Positions 1 to 11,300 of a stretch of DNA of 64,000 nucleotides are shown one piece after another. Source of the stretch: CAVXXD01 sp963765625 (GTDB lineage: Bacteria; Actinomycetota; Geothermincolia; Geothermincolales; Geothermincolaceae). The notes beneath the pieces are model-generated. The model had not been told where the DNA came from. It saw only the letters and a program-made list of their open reading frames with translations, and did not search any database. Location of the stretch: the NCBI GenBank assembly GCA_963765625.1, contig CAVXXD010000018.1, positions 1-64,000 on the forward strand. Direction: 5' to 3'. The position numbers were made by a program, and so were the translations under genes. The stretch's first letter is position 1; each line of letters starts with the position of its first letter.

Positions 1-640
1 GGGAGGTGCGCAGGAGCGGTGACCGGTTGACCGCCCCGGCCAGCCACGGCCACATCGCCCTGGCCGAACTTGCCGCCGGGGCCGGCCTGTCCGGACTGGA
101 GTTCGCCAGCGGCATCCCCGGCACGGTCGGCGGCGCCATCCGCATGAATGCCGGGGCCTATGGCCGCGAGTGGGTGGACGTGCTGGTCCGCTACCGGTTC
201 CTGACCGCGACGGCGAGTTGGTGGAAAAGCACCCGAGCCGGGCGAATTCCGCTATCGCTGGAGCTGTCTCACCGGAGGGTCGGGTGCTGCTGTCCGCCAC
301 CGCCGAGCTGGTCGCGGGGGATGCCGTCGGATCCCGCGCCCAGGTGGCCGAGTACCGGGCCAAGCGCGGCACCAGCCAACCCTTGTCCGAGCGCAACGCC
401 GGCTGCATCTTCAAGAATCCAACCGGACTGAGCGCCGGCCGACTCATCGACGAGGCTGGTCTGAAGGGCCTCCGGGTCGGGGACGCCGAGGTCAGCCGCG
501 AGCATGGCAACTTCCTGATGAATCACGGCAAGGCCACCGCGGAGGACTTCCGGGCGCTGATGGAACGGGTGCGGGCCGCGGTGTTCGACCGCCACGGCGT
601 GCTCCTGGAGGAGGAAGTCGAAGTATGGCCACCGGATTGA
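1..640 (+). CDS. murB: UDP-N-acetylenolpyruvoylglucosamine reductase MurB, 5' truncated and frameshifted
   Basis: MurB reduces UDP-GlcNAc-enolpyruvate to UDP-MurNAc in cytoplasmic peptidoglycan synthesis. The first reading frame carries the FAD-domain motif GIPGTVGGAIRMNAGAYG. A second frame from about position 290 carries the C-terminal domain with AGCIFKNP, SAGRLIDEAGLKG and HGNFLMN. Between about 190 and 290 the match jumps frames at least twice (a piece reading GEFRYRW lies in between), so the gene is broken as written. The N-terminus lies off the window. It is followed by ftsQ and ftsA, the usual dcw-cluster order, which supports the call. The frameshifts probably come from sequence errors, since both halves are well conserved. 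Confidence 0.85.
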
Positions 641-659
641 GCTGAAACAGGGGCTATTC

Positions 660-1472
660 TTGAAAACAATGGCCATCCTGCGGTCCCCTCGCCGCCACCG
701 CCCCTGGGTCCCCTGGGCCCGGGTCGGGTTGGTGTTCCTGCTGCTCGGGGGTGCCGGCTGGGCCGCCCTGGAGCTGGGCCAGCGCTATTTCGGCCTGCAG
801 CGGCTCACCATCGAGCAGGTCAGCGTCAGCGACTTGCGCGGCGAACGTCTGGCGCAGGTCCAGGAGATCGCCGATCGGGCCTGCCGTGGCAAGCCGCTGT
901 TCCTCTTCGACGTCGAAGCGCTGCGGGCCCGGATCCAGGCGTTGCGGTGGGTGCGTGGACTGGTGGTCCGCAAGGATCCTCCGGACCGGCTGATCCTGCT
1001 CGTGGAGGAACGCCGGCCGCTGGTGTGGCTGGTGAGTCCGAAGGGCGTCTTCCTGGTGAGCGAGGACGGCATGGTCATGGACCGGGTGGCGCCCGGCAAC
1101 CTCGCCCCGATCCCGGTGGTTGCCGATCCCCGCAGCCAGGAGGACCGGTCCTTCCTCGGGGTGCTGCGTGCCGCCAGGACCTTGAAGGCGCGGCAGCGGG
1201 ACTTCTACGACCGCGTGACTGAACTCCGCTGGAGCGACCGAGGCCCGGTCGCCTTCATCGAGGGACTGGACGCACCGATCTTCCTGTCCCGTGAGGATCC
1301 GGCGCGGAATGTCCCGAATTTCCAGGCGCTCTACCTGTCGAAGCTGGCCGGCGAGGCGAAGTCGTCGGCTCCAAGGTACTTCGACCTGCGCTGGGACGTG
1401 GAGGGCGGCTACGTGGCGGTAGGGGACCTGCCCCTGGATCGTCCACCGGCCACGAAGGGCGAGAACCGGTAG
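660..1472 (+). CDS. ftsQ: Cell division protein FtsQ/DivIB
   Basis: This is a 270-residue protein with a basic N-terminus, one membrane helix at about residues 20-38 (VGLVFLLLGGAGWAAL), then a POTRA domain at about residues 44-115 that includes LTIEQVSVSDLRG and the ending RLILLVEERRPLVWL. FtsQ links FtsB/FtsL and the septal synthase to the early divisome, and length and layout are normal for the family. The TTG start at 660 lies just after AGGGGCT (650-656); an in-frame ATG at 669 is the alternative. The context murB-ftsQ-ftsA agrees. Sequence conservation of FtsQ is low, so the call rests on architecture plus position. Confidence 0.8.
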   Translation: MKTMAILRSPRRHRPWVPWARVGLVFLLLGGAGWAALELGQRYFGLQRLTIEQVSVSDLRGERLAQVQEIADRACRGKPLFLFDVEALRARIQALRWVRGLVVRKDPPDRLILLVEERRPLVWLVSPKGVFLVSEDGMVMDRVAPGNLAPIPVVADPRSQEDRSFLGVLRAARTLKARQRDFYDRVTELRWSDRGPVAFIEGLDAPIFLSREDPARNVPNFQALYLSKLAGEAKSSAPRYFDLRWDVEGGYVAVGDLPLDRPPATKGENR

Positions 1473-1608
1473 GCAGGGCGGCGCAACCCCGCGTCGGTCG
1501 TGCGCATTTGGCCCATCAAAAATGCGCGTTCGGGTGAAAAATTCGGCGCAAAGCCTCACCAGAAGCCGCGTTCGGGCTATCATCGAAACAGGAACAGGAC
1601 TCGACGAC

Positions 1609-1868
1609 ATGGTATTGCCCGCCGTACTTCTCGGTTTGGATCTAGGTGCAAGCAAAATCGTCGCAGTCGTCGCCGTCCAGGACGAAAGCGGCCTGCTCAA
1701 TGTCACCGGCGCCAGCCTGGCCAGCCCCGAGGGCGGCATCCGCCAGGGCGAGATCAACGACATGGACCTCACCGTGCGAGCCATTGGCCGGGCGGTGGAG
1801 GAGGCCATGCGCACCGCCGGCCAGACCAAGCTGGACGGGATCCGGGTCTGCGTGGGCGGGAGCCAGTT
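1609..1868 (+). CDS. ftsA: Cell division protein FtsA, N-terminal fragment cut at a junction
   Basis: Only about 87 residues are present. They begin with the actin-fold phosphate-1 motif LLGLDLGASKIVAVVA and continue through the 1A/1C region (EGGIRQGEINDMDLTVRAI, IRVCVGGSQ). FtsA tethers FtsZ to the membrane. At about 1868 the frame continues into the unrelated thymidine kinase sequence, so the gene is cut by an assembly join, not by a natural stop. Start ATG at 1609; no strong ribosome binding site is seen. The ORF can be read from further upstream (1522), but those extra residues are not FtsA-like. Confidence 0.75.
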
Positions 1869-2162
1869 CAGGCATCGTCGAGGTCTGCGGGCGCCTCGCC
1901 GACCGCGGCGTCCGCGTGATCGTCGCCGGGCTCGACCAAGATTACCTCGGCCATCCCTTCCACCCGATGCCCGACCTCATGGCCATCGCGGAGGAGGTCA
2001 CCAAGGTCCACGCGGTGTGCACCGTCTGCGGCGGGCCCGCGAGCCGATCGCAGCGCCTCAGCGCCGAGGGCGTCCACCGTGCTCGTCGGCGGCTCGGAGA
2101 GCTACGAGGCCCGCTGCCGCGCCTGCTTCGAGCCCCGCGACGTGCCCCGCACCGAGCGCTGA
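1869..2162 (+). CDS. tdk: Thymidine kinase Tdk, C-terminal fragment with one frameshift
   Basis: The sequence reads as the C-terminal half of type II thymidine kinase, which phosphorylates thymidine to dTMP in the salvage pathway. It has the lid region LADRGVRVIVAGLDQDYLG, then MPDLMAIAEEVTKVHAVC and the first half of the structural zinc site (CTVCGGPASRSQR). After a one-base frameshift near 2070 it continues as GGSESYEARCRACFEPR, the second zinc pair, and stops at 2162. The ATP-binding N-terminal half is missing because the sequence to the left belongs to ftsA. The GC-rich, myxobacterium-like piece appears to continue into the next gene. Confidence 0.8.
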
Positions 2163-2216
2163 GAGCCGCGACAGCTCTTTTGGCCACCGCGGCGTCCGAG
2201 GATAACCCCATCCTCG

Positions 2217-3486
2217 ATGCGTCAGTGGATCGCCATCGGGGCCGCCGCGGGTCTCGTCGCCGTCACCCTGCCTTTCCTCCGAAAGCAGGACGACAACCTC
2301 ACCGACCTCCTCGCCAAAAGGAAGGCCGCCACAGGTCAAGCTGTCGTCACCCGCGAGGTGACGCCGCCCCCGCTCACCGATCTGGATCTCACCAAAATCG
2401 ACGACCGCGGCAACGTCGCGACGGCGCCCGCGCACGGGGATCGCAAGGCCGATCTCACCATCTCGACCGAAGTACCAGCGCGCAGCGATCGGCTTCCTGC
2501 GCGCCGGCCACGTGCCCGAGGGCGCGGTGGTCATGACCGACGTCAAGACCGGCAAGGTGCTGACGTGGGCGAGCTACGTCGAGGAGGGCCCCAGCGGGAT
2601 TTCGCGGCGGAGGCGAGCGCGCCGACGGCGAGCGTGTTCAAGATCATCACCGCCACGGCGCTCGTCGAGGCCGGGCTCGGGCCGAGCACGAAGCAGTGTT
2701 ACTCGGGCGGCGAGCACCGGCTCAAGGCCAGCGATCTCGTCGACGACAAGCGCCGCGACAAGTGGTGCGCGACGATGACGCAGGCCATGGGCGGAGCCTC
2801 AACACCGTGTTCGCCCGCCTCGCCGCGCGCAACCTCGATCGCGACAAGCTCGGCGCCGTCGCCTCGCGCTACGGGTGGAACCAGGACGTGCCGTTCGACG
2901 TGAAGATCGCGCCGGCGACGCTCAAGTTCCCCGAGGACGAGCTCGGCTTCGCGCAGACGGCCGCCGGCTTCTGGAACTCGACCCTCTCCCCGTTCCAGGG
3001 CGCGAACCTGGCGACGACCGTGGCCAACGGAGGCGAGATGATCCGCCTCTCCCTCGTCGCCGACGTCAAGGACGAGGCCGGCGAGATCTACAAGGGCCCC
3101 ACGTCCCGTCAGGTGATCCGGCGCGTGATCGAGAGAACGTCGCCAGCCAGATCGTCACGATGATGGAGAACACCGTGGAGAGCGGGACGAGCTATCGCTC
3201 CTTCCACGACAAGGCCGGTAAGCCGTACTTGCCGGACATCCGCGTCGCGGGGAAGACAGGCACGCTGACCAAGCCCCGGCCCCGAGGGCCCGTTCTATAC
3301 CTGGTTCGTGGGCTTCGCCCCGAGCCGCAAGCCCGAAGTGGCCATCTCGGTGCTCGTGGCCAACCGCGCCAAGTGGCGGCGAAGGCCAACCACGTGGCCT
3401 GTGACATGCTGCGGGTCTACTTCGCCGACAAGGGCGCTCCGGGCGTCAAGGATCCTTCGGAGCGCGACACCTCCGCGCGGCGCTGA
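2217..3486 (+). pseudogene. Penicillin-binding transpeptidase, broken by several frameshifts
   Basis: The protein is spread over three frames but has all three penicillin-binding signatures in order: SVFK (SxxK, near 2635), SLNT (SxN, near 2800) and VAGKTGT (KTG, near 3250). It begins with a membrane helix (WIAIGAAAGLVAVTLPFL), so it is a membrane-anchored D,D-transpeptidase-like enzyme. Frame jumps lie near 2480, 2600, 2795, 3135, 3285 and 3370. The C-terminal part reads GFAPSRKPEVAISVLVANRAKW in another frame. Composition and style resemble Myxococcota. Class cannot be settled, because the N-terminal region is short and has no clear glycosyltransferase or pedestal domain. The broken frames are most likely sequence errors. 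Confidence 0.75.
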
Positions 3487-3617
3487 CCTCTCCGCGCGGG
3501 ATCCACGCCGATCGCGCGATATTCCCCGCCGCGCGCCGATTCCCCGGGTTGCGCGCCGAAACCCGCGCTCTTCACGGCACGCAAAATTTTCCGATTGACG
3601 GTTCACGATGCGCCGTT

Positions 3618-4142
3618 ATGGTCTGGCGCGCCGATGACACCGCTGCTGCGTCCACCGGTCTCACGCTTCCCGCCGAGCTTGCTGCTGGTGTCGTTCTGGG
3701 GGCGTTCGGGCTGTTCTGCGCCGGTCACTGGGTTTTTGCCCCCGTCGGTCGCGCGAGCGCGTCAGTGACGGTGAGCCCGGCGGAAGCGTCAGTCGACACG
3801 ACAGCGCACGAGACGGCAGAGGCCCCGACGAACGCCCCGTCCGCATCGGACGATCAGGAAGAGCGCGCGGAGGCGCTGGAGGCCCTGGCGCCCGCTCCGT
3901 ACCTCGCCCTGCCTCGTTTGAAGACCGGCAAGGTCGTGTGGCACCGCGAGAGCCCCCGCTCGAGCCCCCGAGCGTCGGCCGCGCGCCCGCGTACGAGCCG
4001 CCAGCGCCGACGCTCCGCCTCGGATAGCGCCTGTCGCTCTCGTCGCCCGCGGACGAGAGCGGCTCTGTCCGAGCGCGCGAAGAGCGAAAAGCCCCCACGA
4101 GCCGGCCGACCCGACGCCGACGCGCGCACCTGCGCGCCGTGA
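3618..4142 (+). CDS. Hypothetical protein, Ala/Arg-rich
   Basis: I do not recognise this protein. From ATG 3618 it has a hydrophobic stretch (LAAGVVLGAFGLFCAGHWVF, about residues 14-33) that could be a membrane anchor, then an Ala/Thr/Glu-rich segment and an Arg/Ser-rich end. The last third looks like out-of-frame translation of GC-rich DNA, so a frameshift is likely here too. It lies between the transpeptidase and the SulP transporter and may belong to either fragment. Low confidence that the frame is right. Confidence 0.3.
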   Translation: MVWRADDTAAASTGLTLPAELAAGVVLGAFGLFCAGHWVFAPVGRASASVTVSPAEASVDTTAHETAEAPTNAPSASDDQEERAEALEALAPAPYLALPRLKTGKVVWHRESPRSSPRASAARPRTSRQRRRSASDSACRSRRPRTRAALSERAKSEKPPRAGRPDADARTCAP

Positions 4143-4240
4143 GGCCCGGAGCGGCGCTGTCTCGACCATTCCAGTGCTCCGAACGATCGGGGTCCGCCGC
4201 GGCGCGCCTCGTCAGCTCTCTCTGAAGAAGAAGAGGATCA

Positions 4241-6328
4241 ATGACCTTCAGCTCATCGAAGACCCTGCCTCGCGACATCATGTCTGGCCTGGTGGTGTTC
4301 CTGGTGGCCTTGCCGCTCTGCCTGGGCATCGCGCTGGCGTCGGACGCGCCGCTCTTCTCCGGCATGCTGGCCGGCATCGTCGGCGGCGTCGTGGTCGGCC
4401 TGCTCAGCGGGTCGCACACCAGCGTCAGCGGCCCGGCGGCCGGCCTGACGGCGGTCGTCGCCGCGCAGATCGCCGCGCTCGGCTCGTTCGAGGCGTTTCT
4501 GCTGGCGGTGATCGTCGCCGGCGTGATCCAGTTCTCGGGGTGGCGCGCGCCGGTTCATCGCGGCCTTCTTTCCCTCCAGCGTGATCAAGGGCCTGCTGGC
4601 CGCGATCGGCGTGATTCTGATCCTGAAGCAGATTCCGCACCTGTTCGGCCACGACACCGATCCGGAAGGGGAGATGGCGTTCCAGCAGCCGGACCACGAG
4701 AACACCTTCTCGGAATTCTGCGAGACTGCTCGGCGACATCCACCCGGGGCGGCGGTCATCGGCCTGGTGTCGCTCGCCCTGCTGGTCGATCTGGGACACG
4801 ATCAGGCCGCTGAAGAAGTCGATCGATTCCGGCGCCGCTCGTGGTCGTGCTGCTGGGCGTCGGCCTCAGCCTGTCTGTTCGGCGACTCGGCGGCGCCTGG
4901 GTCATCGGCGGCGAGCCACCTGGTGCAGGTGCCGGTCGCCGACAACCTCGGCCGGGTTCATGGGCTTCCTGCAGCTGCCCGGATTTCTCGCAGTGGCCGA
5001 ACCCGGCGATCTACACGGCGGCCGTGACGATCGCCGTCGTGGCTTCGCTGGAGACGCTGCTGAACCTCGAGGCGGTCGACAAGCTCGATCCGCAGCAGCG
5101 CACCTCGCCCGCCAGCCGCGAGCTGCTGGCCCAGGGCGTCGGCAACATGTCTCGCGGCATGATCGGCGGCATTCCGATCACCTCGGTCATCGTGCGCAGC
5201 TCGGTCAACATCAACGCCGGCGGCAAGACCAAGCTGTCGGCGATCTTCCACGGCGTGCTGCTGCTGGTGAGCGTCATGCTTCCTGCCGACGCTGGCTGAA
5301 CCTGATTCCGCTGTCGTGCCTGGCGGCGATCCTGCTGGTGACCGGCATCAAGCTGGCCAGCCCGGCGCTGGTGAAGGCAGATGTGGAGCCGAGGGGCGCT
5401 ACCAGTTCGTCCCGTTCGTCGTCACGGTGGTCGCGATCGTGCTGACCGACCTGCTGATCGGCATGTCTGATCGGGCTGGCGCGTGAGCATCGAGCTTCAT
5501 TCTCAACAGCAACCTGCGCCGGCCGATCCGCCGCGTTCGTCGAGAAGCACCTCGGCGGCGACGTGCTGCACATCGAGCTGGCCAACCAGGTCAGCTTTCT
5601 GAATCGTGCGGCCCTGTCGAAGGTGCTCGACGAGGTGCCGCGCGGCGGCCACGTCCTGCTCGACGCCCAGCAACACCGACTACATCGATCCCGACGTGCT
5701 CGACCTGATCCGCGACTTCAAGGACGCAGATCGGCCCGGTCGCGCGGCGTCGAGGTCAGCCTGCTCGGATTTCGCGATCAAGTACCAGCTGCAAGGACCA
5801 GATCCAGTACGTGGACTACTCGACGCGCGAGCTGCAGAGACGCGCTCACGCCCGAGCAGGTGCTGCAGATCTGAAGGACGGCCACGAACGGTTCCGCACC
5901 GGCCAGCGACTGACGCGCGACCTCGGCCGGCAGGTCGACGCCACCGCCGCCGGGCAGCATCCGCTGGCGGTCGTGCTGAGCTGCATCGACTCGCGCACGC
6001 CGGCCGAGCTGATCTTCGACCTCGGCCTGGGCGACATCTTCAGCGTTCGCATCGCCGGCAACGTCACCAGCCGCAAGGTGCTCGGCAGCATGGAGTACGC
6101 CTGCGCCGTGGCGGGCGCCAAGCTGATCCTGGTGATGGGCCACACCCGTGCGGCGCCGTGACGGCGGCGGTGAACCTGATCGGCTCGGAGAAGACCGTCG
6201 CCGAGGCCACCGGCTGCCAGCACCTTGAATCGATGGTGAGCGAGGTCCAGAAGAGCATCGACGCCGCGACCCACGGCGCGCACGACCGAGGACGCCGAGC
6301 ACTACGCGGCCTACGTCGATCAGAATGA
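4241..6328 (+). pseudogene. SulP anion transporter fused to beta-carbonic anhydrase, multiply frameshifted
   Basis: In-order fragments spread over all frames rebuild one protein. The SulP membrane domain runs from 4241 (DIMSGLVVFLVALPLCLGIA, SGSHTSVSGPAAGLTAVV, SLETLLNLEAVDKLDP). A STAS domain follows from about 5560 (LHIELANQVSFLNRAALSKV, NTDYIDPDVLDLI). A beta-carbonic anhydrase domain follows from about 5865, with the zinc/dyad motif SCIDSRTPAELIF. The second zinc motif (GHTxCGAV) is split by a frameshift at about 6150. SulP proteins move bicarbonate or sulfate, and transporter-anhydrase fusions are a known architecture expected to couple bicarbonate uptake with CO2 interconversion. About ten or more frame changes in 2.1 kb point to low-quality sequence. 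It is cut near 6328. Confidence 0.8.
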
Positions 6329-6785
6329 TTCGGCTGAGTCCCTTTTGAAGACGCCGTGTATGCGGCATTAACGGCGCAGGGCTTGACGCTGCAGCGACAG
6401 GTGGGCGTGTCCAGTTATCGTATCGATTTCGGCGTGGTCGATCCCGAACAGGCTGGTCATTACCTGTTGGGCATCGAATGCGACGGCGCGATGTATCACT
6501 CGGCACCGACGGCGCGCGAACGCGATCGGCTGCGGCAGCAGGTGTTGGAGCAGTTGGGCTGGAAGATGCATCGCATCTGGTGGCACGATTGGATCAGCAA
6601 CCCCACGGCCGGAATCGAGAAGGTCATGGCGTGCTTGAAGGAAACACCGCCTGCACCAGCCGTTGCAGTCGAAACCACGGCTGTAACAGCCTGCTGCGGC
6701 TGCGGAGACTTATCTGGCTCCGGCGGAAATGCCGGAAGAAGTGAAGAGCCTGCCTACTTACGTGTGGCCGTATCTCTATGCCAAA
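6329..6785 (+). CDS. C-terminal nuclease domain of a large helicase-like protein (fragment)
   Basis: The frame reads SPFEDAVYAALTAQGL, then RIDFGVVD, LLGIECDGAMYH and RDRLRQQVLEQLGWKMHRIWWHDW. This is the Vsr/PD-(D/E)xK-type nuclease domain found at the C-terminus of very large DUF4011/superfamily I helicase proteins; the catalytic acidic residues D, E and D are visible in RIDF and IECD. Such proteins are often linked to defence against foreign DNA. Only this domain is present, because the rest is cut off at about 6328. A frameshift near 6690 moves the ending into a frame reading AETYLAPAEMPEEV before a second junction near 6785. Confidence 0.65.
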
Positions 6786-7013
6786 CTTCGCAAGATCAGT
6801 TTTCTGAAAGCTATTGTGGCAGGGGAGACAGCCTTATCATCATCCGGGGTTATTGAAAAATATCGTCTTAACTCTTCTTCCAATGTAACACGATCCAGAA
6901 ACGGGCTTATCGATAAGGAAATTCTCGACAATAATGCCGGTACTGTTTCTTTTCAGGATCCGATGTACCGCTTCTGGCTGAAAAACTTCTTTTTTAACAA
7001 ATCCGGAGGTTAA
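6786..7013 (+). CDS. C-terminal part of a Bacteroidota-type AAA ATPase (fragment)
   Basis: From about 6786 base composition falls sharply. The frame reads KAIVAGETALSSSGVIEKY, then SSSNVTRSRNGLIDKEIL and TVSFQDPMYRFWLKN, ending at 7013. This matches the winged-helix tail of the archaeal-type ATPases common in Bacteroidota (an alpha-helical domain ending in a DPxFxxWL motif). The P-loop part is missing because it would lie in the fragment to the left. Function is unknown; the family is variously seen as stand-alone ATPases with nuclease-like tails. Confidence 0.6.
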   Translation, partial: LRKISFLKAIVAGETALSSSGVIEKYRLNSSSNVTRSRNGLIDKEILDNNAGTVSFQDPMYRFWLKNFFFNKSGG

Positions 7014-7134
7014 TTAATGTGCTTCAAATCGTAATTCATTGTAACTTGGCACTAAGTACCGTAATTTGCCTGAGGCGCAATTACAACCTAATTACAGATT
7101 ATGACTAATTTTATTGTTACTATAGATTAATAAC
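7014..7134. other. AT-rich intergenic spacer, no gene seen
   Basis: This is a 121-base AT-rich spacer before sbcD. It holds the run attttattgttactatagattaataac directly before the ATG in two overlapping AT-rich blocks, typical of a Bacteroidota promoter region, but I see no clear -33/-7 pair that I can defend. Confidence 0.3.
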
Positions 7135-8369
7135 ATGAAACTCCTCCACACCTCCGACTGGCATCTTGGACGGTCACTTTACGATAAGAAAAGATATGAT
7201 GAGTTTGAAGCTTTTCTGAACTGGCTCATCCTGTTCATCGCTGATAATAAAATAGATTTGCTGCTTGTTGCAGGTGATATCTTTGACTCCTCAACTCCCA
7301 GTAATAGAGCCCAGGAGTTATATTACCGTTTTCTGGGACAGATTAAGGATACTGGTTGCAGGCATGTGGTAATTACAGGAGGTAATCATGATTCCCCTAC
7401 CTTCCTCGATGCACCTAAAAATCTTCTGGGTGCACTCGAATATTAATGTTATTGGTGCAATAACTGATGAGATATTCCGATGAGATCATGATAATGAAAG
7501 ATGTGAACGGGCCAGGCTGAGGCAATTGTGTGTGCTGTTCCTTTCCTTCGCGACCGTGACATCCGTACCGTGGAAGCAGGAGAAAGCCCTGAAGACAAGA
7601 CAAATAAGCTTATTAAGGGAATTGCAGGACACTACAAGGAGATAATTGCTGCAGCAGGTAAACTTCAGGATAAAAAAAATAAGGTACCGGTAATCGGAAT
7701 GGGACATCTGTTCACAAGGGATGCGAAAACATCGGAAGGTGACGGAGTAAGGGAACTTTATATCGGTTCTGTTGCACATATCGACGGGGAGGATATTTCA
7801 AAAGGCTTTGACTACATGGCCCTGGGACACCTCCATATGGCACAAACTGCCGGAAAAAGTGAAACAGTAAGATACTCTGGCTCACCTCTGCCAATGGGAT
7901 TCGCTGAAGCAGAACATAAAAAGAAGGTAATTGTGGTAGAATTTAAAGATCTTAAGCCTGTTATTTCTGAGCATGATGTTCCATGTTTTCAGCAACTGAT
8001 AAGGATCTCGGGTGATGAAGAGACAATTGTGAAAAGGATCACGCGATCTCAAAGCAAAAGGCACCAAAGCATGGCTTGAGATTGAGGTCACCTCAATAAT
8101 TGATGCAAACCTCATCACTTTGCACCTGAATGAACTGCTGGCAGGTTCTGATCTTGAGAAGCTGAGAATTAAAGAATAAAAGTGTTGTCGATAGGAGCTC
8201 TCTACTGCAGTAAATGAAAATGAAACACTGGAAACTCTTGAAAATTCTGAAGTTTTTAAGCGCTGCCTTGAGGCTTTTGAAGTGCCGGAGGAAGAACATG
8301 CCTCTGCTTATACAAACTTATGATGAAGCAATAGCAACTTTGAATAATGCCGATCCAAACGCAAACTAG
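7135..8369 (+). pseudogene. sbcD: Exonuclease SbcCD subunit D, frameshifted
   Basis: SbcD is the Mre11-like nuclease of the SbcCD complex, which opens hairpins and trims blocked DNA ends. The calcineurin-like phosphoesterase motifs are clear: LLHTSDWHLGR (motif I), LLLVAGDIFDSS (motif II), VVITGGNHDSP (motif III), IGMGHLF and YMALGHLHMAQ (motifs IV-V). Frame changes occur near 7447-7520, 8040, 8185-8210 and 8325. With them removed, the protein ends at 8369, ten bases before sbcC, the normal operon order. Codon use and AT content resemble Bacteroidota. All catalytic His/Asp residues are present, so sequence error is more likely than true decay. Confidence 0.85.
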
Positions 8370-8378
8370 CAGAATCAT

Positions 8379-11300
8379 ATGAAAATAATTAACCTGAGAT
8401 TCAAAAATCTTAATTCACTTGTCGGGGAATGGTCAATAGATTTTACAGCTCCTGAATATCTTGCTGATGGCATCTTTGCTATCTCAGGCCCTACCGGTGC
8501 CGGAAAGTCGACTATACTTGATGCTATCTGTCTTGCATTGTATGGCTGCACACCACGGCTCGAAAACATTTCAGCTAGCTACAAATGAATTAATGTCACG
8601 ACAGACAGGGGAATGCTTTGCCGAAGTTGTCTTTGAAACAAGCGAGGGAACTTACATGGCGCACTGGAGCCAGAAACGTGCAAGGGGAAAATCCGATGGC
8701 GCTCTGCAGCAGCCAAAACATGAGATCTCTGAGAGAGCCAATGGAACAATTCTCGCCTCACAGCTGAGGAAGACAGCCGAAGTTATCGAAGAGAAAACAG
8801 GCATGGACTTTAAAAGATTTACCCAGTCGATGATGCTTGCACAAGGCGGTTTTGCCGCTTTCCTTAAGAGCATCCGGCAATGAGCGGGCCCCAATCCTGG
8901 AACAAATCACCGGAACAGAGATCTACAGCCAGATATCAATACATGTTTTCCAGCGACAAAAAGCAGAAAAAGAAGCTCTTGAATTGCTTAAGGCTGAAAA
9001 CAGCGGTATAATGCTGATGAGCACGGAGGATGAGGAAAGTACCAGGACAAAGCTTGCAGAAAAGACAAGCGAAAAGTCAGCTCTTACGGAAAAGATTGAA
9101 AAAACAGATAAGGAAATAAAATGGCTGAAACGGATCTCCGGATTTAAAAACTGAGTTAAGCAATATTTCTGTTCAGGAGGCTGAACTTGAAAAAAGGATA
9201 AAGGAGTTTGAACCTGAAAGGGAAAAACTGAAGAATGCTTTGAGAGCTGCAAATCTCGATGGCGATTATGCCACTCTGAATGCATTCAGGGAACAGCAAT
9301 AAGAATGACATTGAAGTATTGATATCTCTTAGGGAAGCACTGCCTGGTCAGCAAGCTGATAAGGATAAATGCAATGTGGCTTTCGCGGAAGCTGACAAAA
9401 TATTTAATGAAGCGAAGAACTGCCAGGGAATCGCTTCTGAAGGTAACAGGAAAAGTCAGGCTCCTCGATCAGGAGATTTCTCAAAAGGTCTTATTGACCA
9501 ATGCCCTTTCTGCCGGCATTGAATCTATTGAAAAGGATAAAAAGGTTGAAACTGAGAAAAAAGCTGAAGCTGAAAAATCAATTGCTGTTCTTGGTTCTGA
9601 GCTGGAAGAGATAGTTAATTACCAGGCAGTGAATGCTGCAGACGCAATCCTTTTAACAGGCTTTACGGGTATAAAGACAACAGCTGACAGACTGTTTGAT
9701 GCCAGCGTATCATTGTCAGATGAGGCAGGTAAACTGGATGGATTGGAAAAAGCATATAAAAATAAATCCGAAGAGACAGTGGCAGCTGAAGCCAGTTTGA
9801 TGGCATCAGGTAACCATAATAAATCGGACAAGGAGGCTATTGAGGAGGCAAAAAAAGAAATAAATGAACTGCTGAAAGGGAAGTCTACATCCTGACATGA
9901 CTAAACGAAAAGATGATTTGATAATTCATCTGGCAGAGCTTAAACAGATAAAGGATTTCGAATCTGCACGTTCATTGCTTGAGGATGGAAAGCCCTGTCC
10001 TCTTTGCGGTTCCTCCATCATCCTTTCGCTGAAGGCAATATCCCTTCTTCGGCAGAGGCGGAGCAGGAGCTGGGGAAACTTATAATATTGCTTGAAAAGC
10101 ATCGGCATGCTGAATAACCAAACTTGACAGAACTGATTGCTGCCGAAAGAATTTCAGGAGAAACGCTTGCAGATGAAAAAGCTAAACATGCTCTTTTCAA
10201 TCAGCAAAAAGCGGATCTTGAAGCGGCGATAAAGCAGCAGACTGCTGAGCTTGAAAAGAAACGTATTGGGTTTGATAATATAGCCAAAGGTCTGAAAAAT
10301 ACTCTTTTGCCACTTGGAATTCCCGTGATCCCAGATGAAAGTGATGAGATTGAAGAATTATTAAAATCACTTGAACAAAGGAAGGATAGCTGGAAGATAG
10401 GAGAGGATAGAAAGAATGAAATCAATAAGCTTCTTCAGTCAAACAGGTCAGCGATTGCAGTCTCCGATACAATAATAAACTCAAAGAATACTGAAATTGC
10501 CGGTAAGAAAACCGAAGCAGAGGCCTTGAATAAAGCATTGATAACAATAAGATCAGAACGAATTGATGCTTTTTGGCGAAAAGAATGCAGATGAGGAAGA
10601 GAGGCTGGCTGCAGAAAAGTTAAGTGCATCTGAAACTGCCAGACAGCAGGCTGCCGCTATTCTGAGTCAGAAGGAACAGGTTCTGACAGAAAGCAAGACA
10701 AGGATAGCTGACCTTGAAAAAAGTACAGCAAAACGGGGAAGGATATTGGCTTAAATATAAGGAAGTTCATTGCCTCTTCTGAAGGGAATCGGATTTGAAA
10801 ATGAAGAAGCTTTCATTCTTGCCCGGCTTGACCCCGGCAACAGAGGACAGAACTTGAGAAAAAGCCAGGGAGCTTGACGAAAGACAAACCGGCTCTTCGG
10901 GCAGTAAAAATGAACAAAACTAAAGATCTGGCCGATGAGGAGGAGAAAAAACTGACTGATGAGTCTTCAGAGGTTCTGTCAGACATACTCAAAAAAGCTA
11001 CAGAAGAGATGGAAGTACTTCTGGCGGAAACCATTGTGCTTACCGGAAAGCTCAATTCCAATGAGGAGGCAAAGGCAAGAGGACAGGAGATTGCTGCAAG
11101 GATTGACCGGCCAGACAAGCATCTATGAGAAATGGGTCAGGCTGAACAGTCTCATTGGTTCGGCTGATGGCAAGAAATACAGAAATTTTGCCCAGGGACT
11201 TACTCTCGAAATAATGGTTTCATATGCAAATAATCAGCTGGCCCGGCTCAATGACAGATATCTTCTGATCAGAGCCGAGGATGAGCCGCTCGACCTTAAT

